A stretch of 64,000 bases of DNA from Limnobacter sp. (GCA_029866125.1 JARWZZ010000004.1:186001-250000); one strand, 5' to 3'; shown: positions 1 through 9,769, counted from the stretch's first letter. Notes: generated by a model from the letters alone, not told the origin. A program made the numbers and translations.

Positions 1-401
1 GCGTGTCGTCTCCCGAGGTGGCAGATCTGCTCAATCGGGTTCGCCAGCCTTTCAATGTCAACAGCATCGCGTTGGCAGCCGCCGAGGCTGCCTTGAATGA
101 TGTGGAGTTTCTTGAAGAGTCATTCCGCGTCAATCAATCCGGTTTGAAGCAGCTCAGCGAAGGTGTTGCAGCCTTAGGCTTGGAGTATGTGCCGTCCTCC
201 GGCAATTTTGTATTGATCAAAGTGGGCGAAGCCCAAGATGCAGGTGCCAAAGTATTTGATGCCTTGCAGCGTTTGGGCGTGATCGTCCGACCCGTGGGAA
301 ATTACGGTCTGCCCCAGTGGCTGCGTATTTCTGTGGGTACACAGGCCGAGAATGCAACCTTCCTTGAGGCATTGCCCAAGGCACTCCAAGTGTTGAAATA
401 A
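1..401 (+). CDS. hisC: histidinol-phosphate aminotransferase, C-terminal part
   Basis: C-terminal part of a fold-type I PLP aminotransferase; the start and the PLP-lysine region lie before the window. Visible features are the small-domain segments NFVLIKVG, GVIVRPVGNYGLPQWLRISVGT and the final arginine motif (RIS), which in this family binds the substrate carboxylate or phosphate. HisC converts imidazole-acetol phosphate and glutamate to histidinol phosphate; paralogues of this type can also transaminate aromatic keto acids. It lies 9 bases before tyrA, with aroA further downstream, the usual beta-proteobacterial arrangement (pheA-hisC-tyrA-aroA), so it probably serves aromatic as well as histidine synthesis. 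Which substrate dominates cannot be read from this fragment. Confidence 0.85.
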   Translation, partial: VSSPEVADLLNRVRQPFNVNSIALAAAEAALNDVEFLEESFRVNQSGLKQLSEGVAALGLEYVPSSGNFVLIKVGEAQDAGAKVFDALQRLGVIVRPVGNYGLPQWLRISVGTQAENATFLEALPKALQVLK

Positions 402-410
402 AGTGACGAA

Positions 411-1316
411 ATGAGTCAGTCTACAAAGCAAGCCCCACTTTTTAAGCGTTTTTTAGCCATTGGGGTGGGGTTGATAGGCGGTTCAGCCTGCTTGTCAGCC
501 AAAAAGCAAGGCTTGGTTGGGTATGTCCTGGGTTACTCGCGTCGATTCGAGACATCCCATCAAGCGCTAAGCCTGGGCATTATTGATGAATGTATTTCCG
601 ATGCAAGCGACCCCAATTTGCGTTCAGTCGACGCGGTATTGCTGTCCATTCCGGTGCGTCAGTACGAAGCAGTGCTGCGGCAGTTTTTGCCTGTCCTTCC
701 TGCCAATGCCCTCATTTTTGATGCAGGCAGCACCAAAAATGATGTGAGCTTGGTGGTTGATAAACTTGAGCACGAATTCCCCGGGTTGAAGGCTCGCTTT
801 GTTGGGGCCCACCCTATTGCAGGCGGAGAGCAGAACGGCCCCAAAGCAGCAGTAGCAGGCCTGTACCAAGATAAAACCTGCGTCATTTGTGCAGACCCTA
901 AAACCGACATTTCCCGCAAAAAGCTGGTTGAAAAATTTTGGTCTGCGTTAGGTTCAAAGCTTGTTGAGATGGACCCATTGGACCATGACGAAATGTTTGG
1001 TGCGGTTAGTCATTTGCCCCATTTGCTGTCATTTGCCTATGTGTCCTCAGTCTTGGAGCATCCCAAAGGCGCGAAATTCATGTCAGAAGGTGGGGCTGGT
1101 TTTCGGGACTTTACTCGCATTGCTGCAAGCAGCCCAGAAATGTGGGCCGACATTTTCCAGAACAATGACAAAGCACTGCTGAGTTTGTTGGATAACTTTG
1201 AAGAAACCTTGAAGCAGTGGCGTTCAGCAATACAAAACAAGGATCGCAAATTTTTGGACCAAGCCCTAAAGCGTGCCTCTGAGTACAGAGAAGGCTGGCC
1301 CAACGGACATGTGTGA
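411..1316 (+). CDS. tyrA: prephenate dehydrogenase (TyrA)
   Basis: Oxidative decarboxylation of prephenate (or arogenate) to the tyrosine precursor, with NAD(P). The N-terminus carries a Rossmann motif GVGLIGGS (about residues 18-25), followed by DAGSTKND and VGAHPIAGGEQNG, typical of the TyrA catalytic core, and a helical C-terminal dimerisation half with FRDFTRIAASSPEMWADI. At 301 residues it is the monofunctional form, with no fused chorismate mutase or ACT domain. The start lies 9 bases after hisC, so the two are likely co-transcribed. It ends just before a convergent small gene. Confidence 0.9.
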   Translation: MSQSTKQAPLFKRFLAIGVGLIGGSACLSAKKQGLVGYVLGYSRRFETSHQALSLGIIDECISDASDPNLRSVDAVLLSIPVRQYEAVLRQFLPVLPANALIFDAGSTKNDVSLVVDKLEHEFPGLKARFVGAHPIAGGEQNGPKAAVAGLYQDKTCVICADPKTDISRKKLVEKFWSALGSKLVEMDPLDHDEMFGAVSHLPHLLSFAYVSSVLEHPKGAKFMSEGGAGFRDFTRIAASSPEMWADIFQNNDKALLSLLDNFEETLKQWRSAIQNKDRKFLDQALKRASEYREGWPNGHV

Positions 1317-1337
1317 AACCGGCGGGGCGCGTCAGAT

Positions 1338-1745
1338 CTAGGCGGCTTTGAGTTTAGAGGTTTCTTCGTACAGCAGGTTTTGCGTCAAATTCAACCATTT
1401 GCACAGGTTCAAAAGTTCTGCCGAAATTGCTGTTTCATGTTTCTCAAGGTGTTTGAGATTCAGTGAAGCCGGTAGTTTGAACTTGATTTCGGTGCTTTCG
1501 GCCCCGGTTGGGTTGAAAAGCAAGGGCCCATCCGACTCAGTGTTTAAATTTGTCTTCGCATGCTCCACGGTCCATTGCGCCACCAGCTGATTCAATAATT
1601 CTGGCGCCATCAGGCAGGTCATTCGAGGAATCAATTGCTTGGGCAAAGTCATCAAAAACCACTCAGCTTCCAAGGTCAGTAAGCCCTCGTCCATGGAATC
1701 AGACCAATGTACTCCAGACGGGTCGTTTGTGTCGTAGTAGTTCAT
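1338..1745 (-). CDS. hypothetical protein, 135 aa
   Basis: Small soluble protein of unknown function, not recognised as a member of any family. The start has a good ribosome site (GGGGGA, a few bases before ATG on the minus strand). The sequence is acidic at the N-terminus (DTNDPSGVHWSDSMDEG), with a central segment LPKQLIPRMTCLMAPELLNQLVAQW and a leucine-rich C-terminus. No signal peptide or membrane segment is visible. It is inserted on the opposite strand between tyrA and aroA, where many relatives have these genes directly joined, so it has its own transcription. A role in aromatic synthesis is not implied. Confidence 0.7.
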   Translation of the reverse strand: MNYYDTNDPSGVHWSDSMDEGLLTLEAEWFLMTLPKQLIPRMTCLMAPELLNQLVAQWTVEHAKTNLNTESDGPLLFNPTGAESTEIKFKLPASLNLKHLEKHETAISAELLNLCKWLNLTQNLLYEETSKLKAA

Positions 1746-1754
1746 GGCTCCCCC

Positions 1755-1781
1755 TTGTTTTTTGGCTTATCGCCTTATAAT
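1755..1781 (+). promoter_or_regulatory. probable sigma-70 promoter of aroA
   Basis: TTGTTT and a perfect TATAAT separated by 15 bases (16 if the -35 is shifted by one), 57 bases before the aroA ATG. It lies in the divergent gap between the small minus-strand gene and aroA. It would drive aroA-cmk. The spacer is a little short. Confidence 0.5.
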
Positions 1782-1838
1782 GGCCGGTCTTGCACTTTTC
1801 TGTCCATCCCCATAAGTGGGGGTTTAAACGAGTTAATC

Positions 1839-3179
1839 ATGAGTAACCACAACATTATCGAGTTTCACGCTTCCAGCACAACCAGTATGTCCGGTCTGGC
1901 TCGTGTGCCGGGCGATAAATCCATATCGCACCGCTCCATCATGATGGGCTCGATCGCCGACGGGGTAACCCAAGTCAAAGGTTTTTTGGAAGGGGAAGAC
2001 GCACTTTGCACGATGAACGCTTTCCGCGATATGGGTGTGAAAATCGATGGGCCAGTTGATGGAAAGGTGACCGTATATGGTGTGGGTCTTCATGGTTTAA
2101 AGCCCTCCAGCAAACCGCTGGATTGTGGCAACTCGGGTACCTCCATGCGTTTGATTTCTGGGCTTTTGGCGGGGCAAGACTTTGACAGTGAGTTGGTTGG
2201 TGATGCCAGTTTAAGCAAGCGCCCCATGAAGCGGGTGATGGACCCTCTTGCACTGATGGGGGCTAATATTCACGCGCTAGAAGGTGGCCGCCCACCGCTA
2301 AAAGTCCGTGGCAAGCGCCCGCTGAAGGCTATTCATTACGATTTGCCCATGGCCTCTGCGCAGGTTAAATCCTGCGTGTTACTGGCCGGTTTGTATGCAG
2401 ACGGCATCACATCGGTGACTGAGCCCGCCATTACGCGTGACCACACTGAACGGATGCTCAACGGCTTTGGTGTGCAGGTTAAAACGGAAAATGGTCAGAT
2501 TAGTATTGAAGGTGGGCAGGTGTTGAAAGCCACTTCCATTGATGTGCCGTCTGATATTTCTTCCGCTGCATTTTTCATGGTGGCTGCTTCTATTTGCGAG
2601 AATGCAGACATCACCTTGAAACACGTGGGTATGAACCCCACGCGCACGGGCATTATCGACATCCTTAAGCTCATGGGGGCCAACTTGGAGTTAAGTAACC
2701 ACGCAGTAGTGGGTGGTGAGCCGGTTGCCGATGTGCGAATTCGCAGTGCCCAGCTCAAGGGCATCCAAATACCCGAGCACCTTGTGCCCTTGGCCATCGA
2801 TGAATTTCCCGTCCTGTTTGTAGCCGCCGCCAATGCGATCGGCCAAACTGTTTTGACGGGTGCTGAAGAACTGCGCGTGAAGGAATCAGACAGAATTGCC
2901 GTCATGGCCAAAGGGCTTCAAGCCTGCGGGATTGATGCGACGCCTACAGTAGACGGCATGATTATCAATGGCGTGGGCGGGCAGCCCGGTACACGGTACC
3001 ATTCTGCAGAAATCGAATCACAAGGCGATCACCGCATTGCCATGTCATTCACTGTGGCAGCCATTCGTGCCACTGGCACCATGCGAATTAAAGGTGCCCA
3101 AACGGTAGACACCTCTTTCCCCGGTTTTGTGCAATTGGCGTCTAGCTTGGGCCTGAATGTGCAATCAGTGAAGATTTAA
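1839..3179 (+). CDS. aroA: 3-phosphoshikimate 1-carboxyvinyltransferase (EPSP synthase)
   Basis: Sixth step of the shikimate pathway: transfer of enolpyruvyl from PEP to shikimate-3-phosphate. The ATG at 1839 gives 446 residues; the open frame extends further upstream, but that stretch contains the promoter and lacks family similarity. Family motifs are present in order: VPGDKSISHRS near residue 25, LDCGNSGTSMRLISG near 95 (PEP binding), DASLSKRPM near 125, ITRDHTERML, and ELRVKESDRI near 350. The NSGTS form is the class I-like, glyphosate-sensitive type, though this is a family inference. It is followed after 8 bases by cmk, as in many beta-proteobacteria. Confidence 0.96.
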   Translation: MSNHNIIEFHASSTTSMSGLARVPGDKSISHRSIMMGSIADGVTQVKGFLEGEDALCTMNAFRDMGVKIDGPVDGKVTVYGVGLHGLKPSSKPLDCGNSGTSMRLISGLLAGQDFDSELVGDASLSKRPMKRVMDPLALMGANIHALEGGRPPLKVRGKRPLKAIHYDLPMASAQVKSCVLLAGLYADGITSVTEPAITRDHTERMLNGFGVQVKTENGQISIEGGQVLKATSIDVPSDISSAAFFMVAASICENADITLKHVGMNPTRTGIIDILKLMGANLELSNHAVVGGEPVADVRIRSAQLKGIQIPEHLVPLAIDEFPVLFVAAANAIGQTVLTGAEELRVKESDRIAVMAKGLQACGIDATPTVDGMIINGVGGQPGTRYHSAEIESQGDHRIAMSFTVAAIRATGTMRIKGAQTVDTSFPGFVQLASSLGLNVQSVKI

Positions 3180-3187
3180 GGTGACCT

Positions 3188-3883
3188 ATGAGCACTGAAC
3201 TTTCAAATCATTCATTGGATACTCTGCCGCCAGTCATCGCGATTGACGGGCCGACCGCATCCGGAAAAGGCACGATTGCTGCCCAAGTGGCCGCAGCATT
3301 GGGTTACCACTATTTGGACAGTGGTGCCATTTACCGTGTGTTGGCGGTGGCTGCTATTCAGGCCAACCTGGACCCCGACACAGCTGCGCACTTGTCAAAA
3401 CTAGAAGTCTTGGCCGGCGATTTGCCTGTGCGATTTGAAGCTGAAAAAGTGTTTCTGGGCAAAATGGATGTGTCCGAGTCCATTCGCTCCGAAGAGGCAG
3501 GCGTCATGGCCTCAAGGCTTGCGGTTATTCCGTCTTTGCGTAGTTTGTTGCTTCAAAGGCAGCGTGATTTTAGGCAGGCCCCAGGTTTGGTTGCAGATGG
3601 ACGTGACATGGGTTCGGTGGTGTTTCCTGATGCGCAGGTCAAGATTTTCCTGACTGCATCTGCTGAAGTGCGCGCAGAGCGCAGATTCAAACAATTGCAA
3701 GGCAGGGGGCTTAGCCCCGATTACAGTCAATTGGTGGCTGACCTTCAAGCCAGAGACAAGCGGGACAGCGAGCGCGCGGTTGCTCCCCTCAAACCCTGCA
3801 AAGACTCCAAAGTGTTGGATTGTTCCCAAAGAAGCATCGACGAAGTTGTCAATACAGTGTTGTCTTGGTCAAAAGGCACCTAA
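3188..3883 (+). CDS. cmk: cytidylate kinase
   Basis: Phosphorylates CMP/dCMP with ATP. The P-loop is GPTASGKGT (about residues 20-28). The CMP-binding region contains YLDSGAIYRVL, and VADGRDMGSVVFPDA is the diagnostic cmk motif, followed by a lid region with the arginine-rich AERRFKQLQGRG. Length (231 aa) is usual. It starts 8 bases after aroA and is probably translated from the same message; the next gene, rpsA, has its own strong promoter in the gap. The aroA-cmk-rpsA-ihfB order is widely conserved. Confidence 0.95.
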   Translation: MSTELSNHSLDTLPPVIAIDGPTASGKGTIAAQVAAALGYHYLDSGAIYRVLAVAAIQANLDPDTAAHLSKLEVLAGDLPVRFEAEKVFLGKMDVSESIRSEEAGVMASRLAVIPSLRSLLLQRQRDFRQAPGLVADGRDMGSVVFPDAQVKIFLTASAEVRAERRFKQLQGRGLSPDYSQLVADLQARDKRDSERAVAPLKPCKDSKVLDCSQRSIDEVVNTVLSWSKGT

Positions 3884-3887
3884 GTAC

Positions 3888-3916
3888 TTGAGACCTTGAG
3901 AGTTTTTTGATATAAT
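3888..3916 (+). promoter_or_regulatory. strong sigma-70 promoter of rpsA
   Basis: TTGAGA and TATAAT with exactly 17 bases between them, immediately after the cmk stop. It would give an rpsA leader of about 125 bases. The leader contains short complementary stretches (CCAC/GTGG around 4010-4025). Ribosomal protein S1 messages are autoregulated in enterobacteria; whether this leader does so is not shown. Confidence 0.7.
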
Positions 3917-4048
3917 CCAACACCTTTTGAATTTAAGTTATCAAAATTACGCTTAAGTCCGAAAAGAACCCTGTTTGAGCCACACCCGGCCCAAGCATTT
4001 TTTAACTCCACCCCACATCCCGTGGCGGTGTGTACTTTCCAAATATTT

Positions 4049-5731
4049 ATGACCAACACAATGAGTTTTAAAGAGCTTTTTGAAGAAAGCTTAGCCAAGA
4101 AAGAAATGCGCGTCGGCGAAGTAATCACTGCTGAAGTGGTTCGTGTTGACTACAACTACGTGGTTGTAAACGCAGGCTTGAAATCTGAAAGCTATGTACC
4201 TATCGAAGAATTCAAAGACGATATGGGCAAAATCGAAGTCAACACGGGTGACTTCATTTCCGTAGCGATCGAAGCCCTGGAAGACGGTTTCGGCGAAACA
4301 CGCCTGTCACGCGACAAGGCCAAGCGTCTGTCTGCATGGCTGAGCCTCGAACAAGCTCTGGAATCTGGTGAGTTGGTCACCGGTACAATTACAGGCAAGG
4401 TAAAGGGTGGCTTGACCGTTATGGTCAACAGCATCCGCGCTTTCCTGCCAGGTTCACTGGTAGATGTGCGCCCTGTAAAAGACACCACACCATTCGAAGG
4501 CAAAACCCTCGAATTCAAGGTTATCAAGCTGGATCGCAAACGCAACAACGTTGTTCTGTCACGCCGTGCAGTGGTTGAGGCCACAATGGGTGAAGAGCGC
4601 GAGAAGCTCCTGTCCAACCTGCAAGAAGGTTCAGTGGTTAAGGGTATCGTTAAAAACATCACCGACTACGGCGCGTTCGTGGATCTGGGTGGTATCGATG
4701 GCCTGTTGCACATCACCGACTTGGCATGGCGCCGTGTACGTCACCCATCAGAAGTTCTGACGGTTGGCGAAGAGATCGAAGCCAAAGTACTGAAGTTCGA
4801 CCAGGACAAGAATCGTGTGTCCTTGGGCGTGAAGCAGCTTGGCGAAGACCCATGGGTCGGTCTGTCACGTCGTTACCCAGCAGACACACGTCTGTTCGGT
4901 AAGGTCACCAACATCACCGACTACGGCGCGTTTGTTGAAGTTGAACAAGGCATCGAAGGCTTGGTACACGTGTCTGAAATGGACTGGACAAACAAGAACG
5001 TTGATCCAAAGAAAGTAGTTACTTTGGGCGACGAAGTTGAAGTCATGGTTCTGGAAATCGACGAAGACCGTCGTCGTATCAGCTTGGGTATGAAGCAGTG
5101 CGCAGCAAACCCATGGGAAGAGTTCTCATCCTCCTTCAAGAAGGGTGACAAAGTGTCTGGCGCCATCAAGTCAATCACTGACTTCGGCGTGTTCATCGGC
5201 CTGCCTGGTGGCATCGATGGTTTGGTACACCTGTCCGACTTGTCATGGAACGAAACTGGCGAAGAGGCAGTACGCCGCTTCAAGAAAGGCGACGAAGTCG
5301 AAGCCTTGGTTTTGGCCATCGACACAGAACGCGAGCGCATCAGCTTGGGTATCAAGCAGTTGTCTGGCGACCCATTCACTGTGTTCGCATCCTCTAACGA
5401 GCGCGGCAGCATGGTCACTGGTAAAGTCAAGTCAGTGGATGCCAAAGGTGTTGTAGTTGACCTCGGTGACGACATCGAAGGTTACCTGCGCGCTTCTGAA
5501 ATCTCTACAGACCGTGTTGAAGACGCTCGCAACTTCTACAAAGATGGTGACGACGTAACAGCCATGGTTACTAACGTGGATCGCAAGAGCCGCTCAATCA
5601 GCTTGTCTATCAAGGCCAAAGATCAGATCGATACTGACGAAGCCATGAAGAAGATTGCTGAAGACAGCGCTGGCACAGCTGGTACAACCAGCCTGGGTGC
5701 ATTGCTGAAAGCGAAGCTGGGCAACCAGTAA
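4049..5731 (+). CDS. rpsA: 30S ribosomal protein S1
   Basis: Large RNA-binding ribosomal protein that brings mRNA to the 30S subunit. Six S1 (OB-fold) repeats can be followed: the first two are divergent ([46 protein letters not shown]) and repeats 3-6 have the classic [18 protein letters not shown] type motif. The total of about 560 residues is the full six-domain form. Start choice: ATG 4049 gives [17 protein letters not shown] 4061 (MSFKELF) is equally in frame. Neither has a strong Shine-Dalgarno, which is normal for rpsA. Codon use is markedly biased (for example repeated GAAGTT, GGCGAA), as expected for a highly expressed gene. A terminator follows. Confidence 0.97.
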   Translation: MTNTMSFKELFEESLAKKEMRVGEVITAEVVRVDYNYVVVNAGLKSESYVPIEEFKDDMGKIEVNTGDFISVAIEALEDGFGETRLSRDKAKRLSAWLSLEQALESGELVTGTITGKVKGGLTVMVNSIRAFLPGSLVDVRPVKDTTPFEGKTLEFKVIKLDRKRNNVVLSRRAVVEATMGEEREKLLSNLQEGSVVKGIVKNITDYGAFVDLGGIDGLLHITDLAWRRVRHPSEVLTVGEEIEAKVLKFDQDKNRVSLGVKQLGEDPWVGLSRRYPADTRLFGKVTNITDYGAFVEVEQGIEGLVHVSEMDWTNKNVDPKKVVTLGDEVEVMVLEIDEDRRRISLGMKQCAANPWEEFSSSFKKGDKVSGAIKSITDFGVFIGLPGGIDGLVHLSDLSWNETGEEAVRRFKKGDEVEALVLAIDTERERISLGIKQLSGDPFTVFASSNERGSMVTGKVKSVDAKGVVVDLGDDIEGYLRASEISTDRVEDARNFYKDGDDVTAMVTNVDRKSRSISLSIKAKDQIDTDEAMKKIAEDSAGTAGTTSLGALLKAKLGNQ

Positions 5732-5742
5732 TTTCACCACAT

Positions 5743-5779
5743 AACGGGCGCTCCGACTCAAAAACGGGGCGCCCGTTTT
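5743..5779 (+). terminator. rho-independent terminator after rpsA
   Basis: Stem AACGGGCGC (5743-5751) with its exact reverse complement at 5769-5777, ending in a T run, 12 bases after the rpsA stop. ihfB downstream must therefore rely on read-through or its own promoter. Confidence 0.85.
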
Positions 5780-5791
5780 GCATTAAGAATC

Positions 5792-6088
5792 ATGACAAAA
5801 TCCGAACTCATCAATCAATTGGTTAAGCGTTTTCCCCGTTTACCCATCCGTGACACTGACTTTGCGGTCAAAAGCATTTTGGACGCTATGGCTCAGTCAC
5901 TGACGGAAGGTCAACGTATTGAAATTCGTGGCTTCGGAAGCTTTTCTCTGACCAAACGCCCTGAGCGTATGGGCAGAAACCCCAAATCTGGCGAAAAAGT
6001 ACTCGTGCCCGAAAAGCGCGTGCCTCACTTTAAGCCGGGTAAGGAGCTACGAGAGCGAGTTGATTTATACTCCAAGGAAGAGAAGTAA
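5792..6088 (+). CDS. ihfB: integration host factor subunit beta
   Basis: DNA-bending nucleoid protein acting as a heterodimer with IhfA. The 98 residues show the complete family pattern: [15 protein letters not shown] at the start, [29 protein letters not shown] (the beta-arm that intercalates proline in the minor groove) and [14 protein letters not shown] at the end. The gene follows rpsA after the terminator, the conserved rpsA-ihfB order. Known family functions include sigma-54 promoter activation and replication. Only a 12-base gap separates the terminator from the ATG. Confidence 0.96.
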   Translation: MTKSELINQLVKRFPRLPIRDTDFAVKSILDAMAQSLTEGQRIEIRGFGSFSLTKRPERMGRNPKSGEKVLVPEKRVPHFKPGKELRERVDLYSKEEK

Positions 6089-6171
6089 ACTTGGAAGCAC
6101 GGTGAACCTTATGTGTGTCGCGCCGTTGCCTTTCAGGTAACCGCGACCATAACAACAAAAGGGGCCTCACC

Positions 6172-6501
6172 TTGAAAGTTTTCAACTGGATTGTGCGCAT
6201 CGCGCTGTTTCTAGTCGTTCTCACCTTTTCTATACGTAACACCGACATTGTTGCTGTGCGGTGGCTACCCGGGCTTGAAGTCCAACTCCCCCTTATTTTG
6301 GCTTTGCTAAGCGCTTTCATTCTAGGCGTTGTATTTGCATGGCTTATTTTGGTGCCGTCTTGGCTGAAGGCCAAGCGCAGCTCTTCTGTTGCCAGTAAAA
6401 AGCTGGCAAAAGTTGAAAACATGCAATCCAAGTCACAAGCTGACGCCTCGGCACCATCCGAGCCAATCGCTTTGCCGTTAGGGCCCGGTCATGGAATTTG
6501 A
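6172..6501 (+). CDS. lapA: LapA family inner-membrane protein
   Basis: Small inner-membrane protein that works with LapB in control of lipopolysaccharide assembly. The TTG at 6172, preceded by AAAAGGGG about 8 bases upstream, gives MKVFNWIVRIALFLVVLTFSIRN, which matches the family start; the frame continues upstream to a GTG at 6115 without similarity. Two membrane helices are visible (about residues 5-22 and 40-62) with the short conserved segment SIRNTDIVAVRWLPG between them, then a charged Ser/Ala-rich cytoplasmic tail. The end overlaps the start of lapB by 11 bases, implying translational coupling. Confidence 0.85.
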   Translation: MKVFNWIVRIALFLVVLTFSIRNTDIVAVRWLPGLEVQLPLILALLSAFILGVVFAWLILVPSWLKAKRSSSVASKKLAKVENMQSKSQADASAPSEPIALPLGPGHGI

Positions 6502-7696
6502 GGCTTGGTGGTTAATTATCATCCCTTTGGTTTTCAGTTTGGGATGGTTGGCTGCCAGACTTGAATCCCGTTCTGATGCACAGACTCAAGTGCAAATGCC
6601 AGAGTCTTACTTCAAAGGCGTCAACTTTCTGTTGAGTGAACAGCCTGACAAAGCGATTGATGCCTTTCTGGAAGTGGCCTCGGTGGACACCGCCACCGTG
6701 GAACTTCATTTTGCGCTCGCCAACCTTTTTCGCAAAAAGGGTGAGATTGACCGTGCCATTCGCGTGCACCAGTTTTTGACCACCCGTGAGCAAATTGAAG
6801 CCACTGACCGTGAAAGGGCAACTTTTGAACTGGGTGTGGATTTTCTCAGGGCGGGCATTTTGGACCGTGCTGAGGCCGCTTTCGTGAGCTTGCTTGAAAC
6901 CCAAATGAAGGCCAAAGCCGCAGGCCAGTTGCTAGAACTGTATGAGCTGGAAAAAGCTTGGGACAAAGCCATTGAGCAGGCCAACAGGCTGCGCGAGTAC
7001 GGGGCTGAAATCCCTGTCGCCGACATTGCACACTTCCATTGCGAACTGGCCGAACAGGCATTTCAAAACAACAATCAAGATACCGGCAAGGTCCATTTGC
7101 AAAATGCATTGCTGACCAATCCGTCGAATGTGCGCGCCTCTCTGCTTTTAGGCGAAATGTACTTAGGGCAGGGCAAGTATCAAGAGGCTGTCGGCCAGTG
7201 GCGTAGTGCTGAGGCCCAAAACCCTTGGTACCTGCCCCTGATCGGCCCGAAAATGTGGGAGGCATTTCGTGCTTTGGGTCAGCAGGAAGAGGGCATCGCC
7301 GCACTCACGGAGTATGGGCAGAAGTACCCTTCTATTGACCTGTTGCTGGTACTGGTCAATGCCTTGGAAGAGTGCAAAGGGCCTGATGCTGCGTTTGATT
7401 TGTTGCGTGCGCAGGTGCGTGCCCGACCCAGTTTGTTGGGGCTGGACAAGTTACTTGAGCGCCAACTGCGCGACATGGTGGATGATGAGCGAATCAAAGA
7501 CCTAAGCCTCATTCGCGAGCTCATTGCCAAACACACTCAGCGGTTGGAACGCTACCGCTGCCAGTCTTGCGGGTTTCAAGCTAAAAAGTTTTATTGGCAG
7601 TGCCCGGGTTGCGCAAGTTGGGATTCAATTGTTCCCCGCCGTGCAGAAGAGCTCGATTTTTACCCGGTTGTAGGCAAAGCCAAGGCAGCTGCATAA
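6491..7696 (+). CDS. lapB: LPS assembly protein LapB (YciM)
   Basis: Tetratricopeptide protein anchored in the inner membrane; in enterobacteria it controls LpxC turnover through FtsH and so balances lipid A and phospholipid synthesis. An N-terminal anchor (WWLIIIPLVFSLGWLAARLESRSD) is followed by TPR units through about residue 330, then a rubredoxin-like zinc module CQSCGF...CPGCASW near residues 355-377. Length (401 aa) is close to the E. coli protein (389). It overlaps lapA and is followed within 20 bases by the heptose kinase gene, so the run is a plausible LPS-biogenesis operon. Confidence 0.93.
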   Translation: MEFEAWWLIIIPLVFSLGWLAARLESRSDAQTQVQMPESYFKGVNFLLSEQPDKAIDAFLEVASVDTATVELHFALANLFRKKGEIDRAIRVHQFLTTREQIEATDRERATFELGVDFLRAGILDRAEAAFVSLLETQMKAKAAGQLLELYELEKAWDKAIEQANRLREYGAEIPVADIAHFHCELAEQAFQNNNQDTGKVHLQNALLTNPSNVRASLLLGEMYLGQGKYQEAVGQWRSAEAQNPWYLPLIGPKMWEAFRALGQQEEGIAALTEYGQKYPSIDLLLVLVNALEECKGPDAAFDLLRAQVRARPSLLGLDKLLERQLRDMVDDERIKDLSLIRELIAKHTQRLERYRCQSCGFQAKKFYWQCPGCASWDSIVPRRAEELDFYPVVGKAKAAA

Positions 7697-7715
7697 CAAT
7701 TTCAATAATTAATTT

Positions 7716-8693
7716 GTGAGCGAATCAATGGTGACATCGATGACTACAGCGGCGCTTGAAACAAGCCAATACAGCAAAGAAGCATTCTCAAAATCAAAAG
7801 TGTTGGTGGTCGGTGACGTCATGCTGGACCGGTATTGGTTTGGTGATGTGGAGCGTATTTCCCCCGAAGCGCCAGTGCCGGTGCTGCTGGTCGGCAACAC
7901 TGAGGAGCGTTTGGGTGGTGCGTCCAACGTGGCCATTAACGGTAGCTCGCTGGGGGCACAAATTTGTTTGATGGGCGTTGTGGGTCTCGACGAGCCAGGT
8001 CGTATCCTGAAGACCATGCTTGAGAAAAGCGGCGTCAAGGCCATGTTGCTTGAGGACCCCCATTTCCCCACGATTTTGAAGTTGCGCGTGATTGCCCGCC
8101 AGCAGCAACTGGTGCGTATTGATTTTGAAGAGCGCCCATCCAGCGAGCATTTGTCCATGAAAATGGATTTGTTCGAGCAGGCTTTCGGTGATTATGATGT
8201 GGTGCTTTTTTCCGATTACGGCAAAGGCAGCTTGGAACATGTCTCCGAAATGATTGCCCAATGCAAGGCTGCAGGTAAGCTGACTTTGGTTGATCCCAAG
8301 GGCGACGATTATGAAAAGTATCGTGGGGCCTCAATCCTGACTCCCAATCGTTCGGAATTCAAGCAGGTGATGGGGTCTTGGAAAACAGAAGAGCAATTGG
8401 TCGAAAAGGCCCAAACTTTGCGGAACCGCTTGGACTTGAAGGCGCTGTTGCTGACCCGTTCTGAAGAAGGGATGACCTTGTTCAGTGAAAAGGGCGCTTT
8501 TCATGTCAAAGCCCAAGCGCGCGAGGTTTTTGATGTGTCCGGTGCTGGCGACACAGTGATTGCCACCTTGGCCTGCGCCTTGGGCGCGGGGTACAGCATG
8601 GAAGACAGCGTAAGCCTCGCCAACAAGGCTGGCGGCATTGTGGTGGGCAAGTTGGGTACGGCTGTGATTACGCCTGAAGAATTGGCGTCTTAA
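7716..8693 (+). CDS. hldA: D-glycero-beta-D-manno-heptose-7-phosphate kinase
   Basis: PfkB/ribokinase-fold kinase that makes heptose 1,7-bisphosphate for the LPS inner core. Motifs include VLVVGDVMLDRYWFGDVERISPEAPVPVL near the N-terminus, LGGASNVAIN, and the C-terminal anion hole DVSGAGDTVIATLA with the catalytic Asp. At 325 residues it is the kinase domain alone; the adenylyltransferase domain of the fused HldE form is absent, so hldC must be elsewhere. The start is uncertain: GTG 7716, ATG 7728 and ATG 7740 are all in frame and none has a clear ribosome site. It sits between lapB and hldD. Confidence 0.92.
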   Translation: MSESMVTSMTTAALETSQYSKEAFSKSKVLVVGDVMLDRYWFGDVERISPEAPVPVLLVGNTEERLGGASNVAINGSSLGAQICLMGVVGLDEPGRILKTMLEKSGVKAMLLEDPHFPTILKLRVIARQQQLVRIDFEERPSSEHLSMKMDLFEQAFGDYDVVLFSDYGKGSLEHVSEMIAQCKAAGKLTLVDPKGDDYEKYRGASILTPNRSEFKQVMGSWKTEEQLVEKAQTLRNRLDLKALLLTRSEEGMTLFSEKGAFHVKAQAREVFDVSGAGDTVIATLACALGAGYSMEDSVSLANKAGGIVVGKLGTAVITPEELAS

Positions 8694-8764
8694 GGTTTGG
8701 CGTCTTGGTGAATGGCGTGTTGAAGCGGATGCTTCAAGTGTGAATTTGATTTAAGGAATACGAC

Positions 8765-9769
8765 ATGAGAGTAATCGTAACAGGTGCCGCAGGTTTTATT
8801 GGCAGTAACTTGGTGAAGTCGCTGAACGAGCAAGGCATCACCGATGTTTTGGCTGTGGACAACCTGACTCGGGGCGATAAGTTTGTGAATTTGGTGGATT
8901 GTGAAATCTCCGATTACATGGACAAAGTGGACTTCTTGGCGGCCGTGAAAAGCGGAAAGCTGGGGCATTTCAATGCGATATTTCATGAAGGGGCTTGCTC
9001 GGACACCATGGAGCACAACGGCAACTACATGATGAGCAACAATTACGAGTACACACTGCGCTTGTTTGACTGGGCCCAAGAGCACAATGTGCATTTTTTG
9101 TATGCTTCGTCTGCTGCCGTGTATGGGGGCAGCGTTGAGTTTCGTGAAAGCCGTGAAGTGGAAAAGCCACTGAATGTGTACGGATACTCCAAGTTTTTGT
9201 TTGATCAGATTTTACGCCGTCGTATGGAAGAGGGTTTGAAGGCCCCAGTGCATGGTTTCCGCTACTTCAATGTGTATGGCAGCCGTGAGCAGCACAAAGG
9301 CCGTATGGCCTCTGTGGCCTTTCACAACTTCAACCAGTTCAAGGAAGGCGGGCGAGTCAAGCTGTTTGGGCCTTATGATGGGTATCAAGCGGGTTGCCAG
9401 CGTCGGGACTTCGTTTCTGTGGAAGATGTGGCCAAAGTGAACATGTTTTTCCTGAACAATCCAAAAACTGCTTCGGGTGTTTATAACTTAGGCTCTGGCC
9501 GTGCGCAAACCTTCAATGATGTGGCCTTGACAGCTTTAAATACACTTCGTGTGCACGGGGGCGAGAAAGCTTTGAGTCTTAAGGATGCGGTGGAGCAAGG
9601 ATTCATTGAGTACATTGAATTTCCCGACGCATTGAAGGGCAAGTACCAAAGCTTTACCGAGGCCAATTTGCACAAGCTGCGTGATGCTGGTTATTCCGGC
9701 AGCTTTTACACCGTCGAGCAGGGCGTAGAGCGTTACATCAATCAGCTTTTGGGTAAAGCCTCTGCATAA
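8765..9769 (+). CDS. hldD: ADP-L-glycero-D-manno-heptose-6-epimerase
   Basis: Last step of ADP-heptose synthesis for the LPS inner core. NAD(P)-binding GAAGFIGSN (about residues 7-15), the epimerase triad region ASSAAVYGG and [11 protein letters not shown] (catalytic Tyr-x3-Lys), and [21 protein letters not shown] are all characteristic of HldD. Length 334 is normal. A ribosome site TAAGGA lies just before ATG 8765. The 71-base gap from hldA contains no terminator, so co-transcription is likely. Confidence 0.95.
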   Translation: MRVIVTGAAGFIGSNLVKSLNEQGITDVLAVDNLTRGDKFVNLVDCEISDYMDKVDFLAAVKSGKLGHFNAIFHEGACSDTMEHNGNYMMSNNYEYTLRLFDWAQEHNVHFLYASSAAVYGGSVEFRESREVEKPLNVYGYSKFLFDQILRRRMEEGLKAPVHGFRYFNVYGSREQHKGRMASVAFHNFNQFKEGGRVKLFGPYDGYQAGCQRRDFVSVEDVAKVNMFFLNNPKTASGVYNLGSGRAQTFNDVALTALNTLRVHGGEKALSLKDAVEQGFIEYIEFPDALKGKYQSFTEANLHKLRDAGYSGSFYTVEQGVERYINQLLGKASA